64,000 bases of DNA from Macrocystis pyrifera (Eukaryota; Sar; Phaeophyceae; Laminariales; Laminariaceae): NCBI GenBank assembly GCA_031763025.1, contig JASSKH010000025.1, positions 4,278,001-4,342,000 on the forward strand, written 5' to 3'. Both the position numbers and the translations under genes were made by a program. Within the stretch, counting starts at the first letter, position 1, and each line of letters starts with the position of its first letter. The notes below the pieces were generated by a model, which was not told the DNA's origin, searched no databases, and saw nothing but the letters and a program-made list of their open reading frames with translations. Of the stretch, positions 13,001 through 22,000 are shown one piece after another.

Positions 13001-16000
13001 TCATGGAAAAATTATCTACACATCATGATCTTTTCTCCCTACGTATTAATTAATGACTGTCAAAAAAAAGTATACTCATGGTTACAGCAGCAGACTCGTG
13101 TCAACAGCATCACTATACTAGTACCTACTACCACTACAACTACCACTGTCACCAGACGTTCATATAACGGCAACAACAGTAGTTGCATGTACGCAGAACC
13201 AAGGGTTGGGGCATGACTACTACACTGAGACTAGGCACTGCTACTACAGATGTAGTATAGGTAGAAGCAGCATGACTAAATACTACACTACCACCTACAG
13301 TTGCTACTACAGTAATACAAACTTTCATCCAACGCTAGCACTACTAGCATTCGAGTGGTACCATGGCATGGAGGCATGACTGCTATCTTGATACAATACA
13401 CCACTACCACTACTACACAGATAGATGTACGAAAGGTAGAAGCAGCATGCACTCTACACAATACCAGGTACTACGAGTACTAATGATTTTCTAAATATAC
13501 AGCGGGCTAAGTAATATATACGGTTGAGGACATCTACTGCTATTGGCCAGGTACAAGCATCACGCGAACGGCAACAACAGCAATAGCGGACACCACAACG
13601 TCTACGACTATTGCTACTACTACTGCAGTACAAGTACTACTGCTACTGGAAAGGCATTACAGGAAGCCGCATGCACTCGGTACCATGGCTTGGAGCATAT
13701 GCCCAAACGCTCATACAACGGCAAGTAATCGACACGCATAACCATAACTGTTTCTACTACATCTACTACTACAACTATTCGTACTATACTATAGTACTGC
13801 TGTACCTGCGTGTTAAAAACAGCGTCAACAATGCAGAATGCCTCATGCAAACCAGAAAGGCACAACCTAAAACATCAAGCAGCTTCTCCGTGTTTATTCA
13901 TGTACTACAGGTATACGTGCGGTTGGGGCACGATGAAATTGTAGTTATCGGCATTTGTCAAGAAACGATCATAATGACTGTCAAATACAGCAGTACTATG
14001 GCAACAACAGCAGCTTACTCGTGGCAACAACTGTTGGACTATCGACAAGCAACTTGGCTGTAATTGTTAATGTACACTGTCAGGCACACATACGTCTGAG
14101 GGCATCATGAAAGCAATATCTGCATTTGTCACGAAACGTAACTCCCAACCTATACATTAATGTCTGTCAAAAGCAGTGATACTCATGGCTACAGCAGCAG
14201 CCTCGTGGCAGCAGCAGCATTCGTAGGTACTACTATCTACTACTGCAACTTTTATGACTAAACGTTCATGCAACGGCAACAACAGTTGAGGCTGTTTGTG
14301 GTCACGTAAGCGCTCGGTGCTAGGCTTTTAAGAGGTGAAACATATATGACGATCGCCAGACGTGCACTGCAGCTGCTGTATCTGCTACTGTTGCTGCTGC
14401 TGCTGAGGTTGGTCAAAACACAAAACGAGACGGGTAAGCGGGCCAATTCAAAATTGTTTTTCCAGAGAAAATTCGGCTGAGAATTTTTTTTCGTTTTTAA
14501 AAGTGCACGCAGCTCTTCGCATCATACCTGTCCTGATTTTTCAGTACAATTACGAATCACAGCCAAGCAGTCGGACAGTGTGGGCCGTGCCAGAGACACG
14601 GGGCAGTACAGCGAGACGTGAGGACCTATGGGCTTGGCTCTGTGGCTCTTGCCCGTTGCGATTGTCTGCTGCTGAGAGCGTGCGACTGGACAACTAGCTA
14701 GGTATGACACCGATACCTGCAACGAAATTCTCCCAGGTAGACGGACCGAGGAAGGCAGTTTAGTGGACACGAATGTGCTCGGTCTTAGGTGTACACCAGC
14801 CGTCAAAGGGCTTGGTGCAACTAATATGACGGTCGACAGTGTACTGCTCCTGCTCCTGTATGCTGTTGTTGCCGCTACTGCTGCTGCTGCTACTGCTGCT
14901 TCTTCTGCTGAGTAATCCTGGAAAAATATGTGCAGCAGAGGGGGCTTAAAACAGTGTTCAAGGGTGGCAACCTATTTACTAATGAAAAGAAAATGAACTA
15001 TAAAACAAAAAAATAAAAATAAAAATGAAGAAAAACTGTGGGGTTTTCCATGTCACCTACTCGGTTCGGCGAGGCGAGAAGCAATCCCTTGGTAAATAGA
15101 GCCAGCTCAGCTACGTTAAAGGCCTAGAGCACCGCCACAGAGCTCGGTCGGGATCCAGACATGCGTCACCATGCACCCACGGCGCCCTTGCTTGCCCCGC
15201 AGCCGAAAGTGCGAGAAAGAACCCTCGGCCCCCGGAGAGCAGCATGCCAAGAGAAATAGGGTCTTCTACTTTTACATATATTAGAAATAATATGGATTCA
15301 TGGCATATTCCTGGCACATTAGACTGAGTGTAGAACGTCGTGCATGAAAAACGTTGTATCAAATGGACATGTGTAACAGAATAGAATGTCGTACATGTAG
15401 GAAATAGCGTAAGCTCATGATATGTGCAGTACCGGCAGGTAGTACAGTAGTGCAGAATATCGTTTTTCTAGAGCATATTATTGTATCATGCCTATATATA
15501 GGATTTAGCGTACCTCCAATCCCTTCTCCACGTGGAAAATGACCTCTAAAACAAAAGTCGAACGCGTCGCCCCCTGTTTTCAACGGTAAAATAAAGGTAT
15601 CGGAGCGGGGTAGATCTTCAACTGAGGAATTCCGGCAGTGAAAAATACTGCCTCATAAGGCAAACAACTGCTGCCACTATCGTAGCTGCGCCCCCACTAG
15701 CATGAGAACTTTTACCAGTATGTTTGTTCCCGAACAGATGCATAGAAAAAAAAATTGGGTCGGGTTGCACGAACAAAGCTATTTGGAGTAATGCTTGGGG
15801 TGGGACACCAAGCTTCCTCACGCGAGGAGCTCAGGAAAAAAGGCACCATCCCCACTGCTATAGCATTGCCCGTTTGCGACTTTTTTCGGTGTTAATTTGG
15901 GCCATGGAATTTTAATACTTTCCCTGAAGGCTTTCTTGTGGGTAGAACAGGCGTAGCTCTCCCCAAGTGAAGGGCCTCAACAAATTGGGTATGTATAACG

Positions 16001-19000
16001 TTACCGTCGCTACGTCCAAATGGCCCCGGGATTCGCTTTAGCTTTTGACGCCTCTTCCGGCAGGGGATAGGGGAGGTACGTTCAGGCCTAAAACGTCTTT
16101 TGACTGAAGGAGCTCTAAATGTTTGCCGGAACCGTTACCGGGAACTCCCCCGTTGCTTAAAGTGGTCGTCAAAACATCATTGTGGAGACATCGCACACTG
16201 TATCGACTTTAGAAGTTGTCGGCATCCCTTGGGGTTTGCTACATTTCCAATATTCCCAGCATGATATTTTTTGGGTCAAATTGTGCAAGGGGGGGAGTCC
16301 CGGCCAACCTGTGTTCTCAACTGAGGCGGCACCCCTAGAATTGTAACTCCATCTATACCTTACAATAGCAAACTCTGTATGCCTATGGCCAATAACATTT
16401 CATCGTGCTGTCACATACGACGTACAAACGTTCATCTTCGTGCAACGTAGGGCGAGATCTAGAGCTCATGCAAGTGCACGCTACGATATAAGTGCACCCG
16501 ACTTTATACCGAGGTTCTTCGCTTCGGCAACTCTACATGTCACCCGTAAACGGCTTTTAGAAAGAAGCGTGCACGCTAAACGATCTACTTTAGTCGGACT
16601 ATCCATGAACGGGCCCATGGACGCGTCCTCGGTCGACCACGAACGATCATGAACGCCACCATGGTCGACGGTGGTCCCCCAAGGCCCCGGCCGTGATCAA
16701 CCAAGTATCACTCATGGCTTCGTCCGTGGACGGGCCTATGGACGCGGACACGGCGTTGCTGTATGGTACTTAGGTTAGGGTTATTGTTAGGGTTGAGGGT
16801 AGGATTAGGGTTGATCATGGCTTCGTCCATGGAAGGGCTCATGGACGCGGGTATGGATGTGTTCATGGACGGGCCCATGAATGCTGCCATCGATACGACT
16901 ATATTTTGCCCGTCCGTGGGCGAAGCCAGTATCGTTTACGGGCGCAACATCGCTCACGGCGCTGTCTACGGGCCCATGGTGTCGGTCATGGTGTACGGTA
17001 TGGTCGACCATTGTCGACGACGGTCCCGGCCATTGTCGCCCATGAATTCGACCAATGGCTCGGTCATAGTCGACCCTACTCGACCACGGGCCCGTCCATG
17101 GTCGACCATGGATTCGACCATGGCGGCGTCCATGCACTGTCCAACTATTGTAAAGCACCCGCCCAACCCGATGTACACTGCCATCGCCTACGATGTCCAT
17201 ATATTGAAATGCACTGTAACAAACACGATGTTTGGTAGTTCCTCAACCAGGTCAAGCAACAACGTGGGGCGGAGGAAGAGCCAACCATCACAAACAAAAT
17301 GGCCTGGTTTTTCCACCCCTATCTTACCATGAGCCTGACGCGAGGAGCCTGACAATGCTCAGGGAACCTCCTTACGGTAGCATCTCGTCTCAACATGGTA
17401 CGTCCACGTTGCATGACAGTGTGAGGATCTGTAGAATGCGCGCGACGGCGTTTTCGTCCGGCCGTCTACAATAGTTTTATAAAAAGAGAAAAAAAAGCAC
17501 GCTGCAAGAGCCGTTAAGAAGTTCTCGGATGTTTGGTGATACCCCACAAATATCGCTGCATCGTCTATAACCACAAGACAGTTTTGTAGCCATGGGCGAG
17601 GTCCTCGCCCTTTCGTGTACTCTACCAGGTACGCATGTACAATGAGCAGCATATTCGGGAAACAACAGCTACGGCATTTCTGGAGTAGTTGTAAATGCCA
17701 CAACGCACACACCGCTTCGCAACGCAGCAGGTGATTGCGAAATGACCGCTCGCACCCACGATCTCACCTGCCCATCTAATGTGCAGACGGGCAGCGTCAC
17801 AGATGCCCACGCGATCGAGCCAGGCCGCCCCGTCACGGATGAATGCACACAGGACTGGACACTAGTGTTAGGAGAAAGCGACGCCGACAGTCTGGTGTTT
17901 GTCGCTGAGAGAGCTCTGAACACGGGCGACACTCAAGATCACGTGTTCGTCGACGACAGCGCGGATGGTGAGTGTTGTGGCTTGTAGCATCTAAACTATA
18001 GAAGGCCGACGGCGTGAACATCAACTCTCGAACCGGAACAACTATCCAGTCCTCGACCTCTATCGGCGCCTTGCCGCCCCGTCTCTTTCATGTGCTGGGT
18101 GCTGAGTTGCTGCTTGAGAGGTTTTCAACACATCGATGCCATTATCGGCACCCGGCACAGAAACACACGTCGATCCAAAGTTGTAAGCGTGTGCCAACAA
18201 TGTTTTACTAGGCCTCCAGTACCCAATAAGTGTACCGTAGAGCGTTGATATAACGAACAACCAGCGAGATTTAATGAAATCTGCAAAATGTCGGCTGTTG
18301 GACAGAGTGGTTAGACTATATTGTGTCACGGCGGTCGGCAGCCTGCCTTCACTACAGCATGGCGTCGGGGCTTAGGTTTTGGGCAGTAACGTTGAAATAT
18401 GTATATCCTCATTCAGGATTGCAAGTGCTATTCAGTGTAGGTATTTGAGAAATTTCGATTCATATCAACTACTGGGTTCCAGTGGGACTATCGCAGGTTG
18501 GTGTTGGATATCAACTGTAGCAAGCTCACGAGTGAGCATCCCCCGAAGACCATATAACAATACTTTGCCAGTTTAAGAGCCGACACGAAACCCGATATTT
18601 AGACGTGAAAACAAAGTTGCTGATGACGCGCCGATGACACAACGCTGATAGGTACTGGGCCTACCCGAATCCTCACCGCGTGGGGCGACCAAGACACGGT
18701 CACTTACCACGGCGCCAACTTCGCCAAGGGGCAGATTATTCTGTATGGCGGCGTCGAGAATTCAGACTTCGACCCAAGTACGGTGGTCTCGTCCAAGCCC
18801 GGAGTCTCGTATTTCGACGTTAGGGCGGTGAGGCAGCTGTAGCAGAGCACTGCACGTCCCTTCAGCCGGTGGTGGTCTCGATTAGTGAGTTTGCTTATCT
18901 TTGTTCTCGACCGAAAAAAGCGTGTACGCGACGAGAAAACATAGGCGGTACAGGGTGTTAAAAGCCCACATTGGGACTGCTTGTGTGGGCCGTCTATCAA

Positions 19001-22000
19001 TAGACACCGAATGAAGCCATGCTCGTCTTAACTTTGAGTTCCAAGATCGTCACCACATTGATCGCGAATTTGGGCATAGAGCCAGACGCCTGTTCCTGAC
19101 CTATGGTGCACGCCCATGGCACAGCAGGAGCATCCGTGTTTGCCCTTCTGGCCCAGTCCATCCACCCCCCCCCCCCCCCCCCCCCCCATGCGCGTGGCTT
19201 GTATTGACCGGGCAGCACAATTTCACTATCCCCGCAACCCGGACGACGTACGCAAACACCTGCTTTTCGGCATCGGAACTACCCGCACTCAACGAGGTAC
19301 GACTAGGCACGGTGTGGCCTACGGTATATCGGGTGTGACGCGTGCGACGATAATTGGCATTCTTATGCCATATTTGGGGCAAGCAGGTATCTCTCACTGA
19401 CTAGGTTCGTTAACCCAATAATGTCTTCGGAACGCTATGTCGTACTATACTTATCGTCATGTACCTACGTAGGCTTTCGGATCGCGTATCGGGGTGCACC
19501 TTTTAGCTTTTCTTCAAAATTCGATTTTTGAGGGAGGCATAGAGCGCCTGAAGCGAGGAGCTTCAGAAACGTTAGGCGCTACCCCTAAAAAGACAGGCAC
19601 TTATCTCGTGCGGAAGACGCGTGTTACGAAACGTATTGTAGCGCCTTTATCGAGCCTGCTCGGTCGAGGAGGTTTGCACCTCTTGCAAAACTGATTTGGA
19701 GAAAGGTTGGAGGCTTAGCCCGATGAAACCGTCTATGGGCTAGGTCACTGCCAATAGTGTGGTGCAAAACATGGGGTACAGAGATGTTCCTCAAGTGAGG
19801 AGGTCCTCCAGTCAAAAGTATTTCGTCCAAACCGTGCATTTCCTATAGCAGAACGCGTGTAAACTTACCAGCAACGGCATACGAGGATCCCTTTCCTGCG
19901 CTCCTCCTGCGCCCGACATGGTAGAAAACGTATATGTTCCTCTGCGTTCCCCCTTCACTCTCACCTATCGTGCGTGCCGCTCTGAGGCTGACTCTATATT
20001 CTTTGGATATGTGGTAATGCTGCGTGTGGGAGGTGATGTTGAAGCGATACATCCATTGAGGATGGAGACCTCTGTCGAAAGACGAAGACGCTTCCGATAG
20101 AAGGGTGCGAGACATATTTCACAATATTGTCTGTGTTTTGTTTACGTGTGGTCAATGGGATGTTCCACCCAACACATGTAAAATGCACGTGATCGTGAAC
20201 ACTCCATCGAGAGGGCGCAAGCAGACTATGGACAACCATGTATGTGTCGCTGAGGTAATGCTTAGATTAGCACGATAGCGGGGCTCGAAGCCCCCTGCGA
20301 TACGTTTGTTACCGTCTGCCGACCGACGCAGGGTGCTCAACGAGGCCATTCAAACTCTGTGTGGTGCAGCAAAACAAGGGACAACATAGTTAAGTCAGCG
20401 TAACATAACAGCAAGGAAGCCCGAGCCGGCGAAACCTGGGCGCGTTGCTCCCTCCCGGTATTGTTCTAGCACTGATCAGGCCAACATTTATCAGACAAAT
20501 TGGGATATGCGTTACGGTGATCATGCTCCCTTCTCTCTACCTCTCTTCCTCCCTCTCTCTGTCCTGTCTTGTTTGTTCTGCGCACGAAAAACTTCACGGC
20601 AGTACCACGCAATTGGTTTCGGGTCAATTGTCAACAACGACACGTCGAACCATGTGCACCATCTCGTGCTCCAAGCGTACACGCTCGACTACTGCGGCGA
20701 CATGTGCAACAGTGACGACTCGATGACCCCCTCTTCACTCTGCGAGAGCTTGAATTTCGCCGGCATATTCGTCTGGGCGCCCGGGTCGCCTGACGTTGCC
20801 TTGCCGGACGACGTGGGGTTTCTGCTCGGTAATGATTCCGGACGATTTTTGTCCCTGAAGATTCAGATACACTACGACAACCCCGACGAAGTGGAGGGCT
20901 TGATTGACGACTCCGGCGTGCGCGTGTACTACACGGAGCAGCTGCGCGCGATAAACATGGGAGTGCTACTGCTGGGCGACCCGTTTGTCGCCCTTGGAGG
21001 CGTGGCCGTGCCGAAAGGCAAGTCTTCTCACTCCTTCGGATGCCCGAGCTCCTGCTTCGAGGACAATTTTGAGGTTGGTAAATTACACATTATTCTGCTC
21101 ACAGGATAATCCCGTGGACTCCCTTTTCTGCTCCATCCTAAATACCAGTAGCATAGAACGGTCGGGGCCATAAATTCGACAAACCCACACAACTCCACCG
21201 GCCGTTGTCAGGAGCTTTTTGATCGTGATGCTGTTGCCCACTCCGCCATCCAGCCGCCATTGTTTGAGGAGTTCGAATATACACCCCCCTGAATCTCGAA
21301 TGAGTTTGGAACGTCACGGCTACTGTATTAGAAAAACTAATAGTACGTGCGGCTTCTTTTTTTAATCTTGCATGAGCGAGCTGCAAATTTGTCGTGTTCT
21401 AGTTTTTCCCGAGCGATCCCACATAATATTGGACCATACACTGCCAGACCTGTCGCCAGCATTCGCCGTCATCCTCGTGCGCCGGACGCCAACGGGATAA
21501 GGGATGAAAAATGCAAGTGTGAGCTAATGGAGAGCGCGCGAACAATCATCAATCCAGCATCGTCGTTTTACTGTCTGCGATCGTGCTTTGGTACTCGTTC
21601 TGCGCATTGATGCCGCTCGTTGCTTCGTGAGTCTGGCGGATGATCAGCGGGCATATAGATAGCCAAACCAGATTGTGTACACATCAACATTCACCATGCG
21701 TACACTGTATTCCTGTCTTCTCCTGCGCTAAGAGCGAACGCCCTCTGGTGTTCGGTTTTACAAGGTTATATGTCCTCACATTCACCTTCGTGGCAGTTGG
21801 AGGTATGTTGCATGGAAACATGCCGAAACCCCTATTGGCGGAAGTTAGGGGGTTGCAATTCTGTTCACGGCGTGTGTATATGGGGTATTCCTTCCGCCAC
21901 GGAAAGTGCGACTGAAGTGTGAGTAAGCAAAACTTGACCAAAGTCGAGGAGGTGTGAGGGTCCCGGGTCCAGCGCGAAATACATATCCCAAGGAGAGAAC

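Larger units (their letters stand above)
7004..17786 (+). other. Intron 1 of the monooxygenase gene (10,783 bases)
   Basis: It is bounded by TCG|GTGAGT and GTGCAG|ACG. It holds a TTG-rich stretch (7447-7560), a TIR element (about 8308-9172), AGCTC-rich repeats (9540-9830), repeated GC-rich palindromic motifs (11710-11945), a diverged tandem array (12950-14290), CTG-rich stretches (14371-14406 and 14840-14915) and a GTCGACCATGG-rich repeat (16590-17130). Stretches 9840-11700, 14920-16590 and 17330-17786 show nothing I can assign. Confidence 0.8.

Noticed and set aside
16763-17332. 189-codon open frame in the palindromic repeat
   Set aside because: Open on both strands because of CATGG/GTCGAC repetition; no domain.
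19548-19590. Hammerhead-type ribozyme (CTGA...GAAAC)
   Set aside because: The core order and the stem II junction do not fit the hammerhead consensus.
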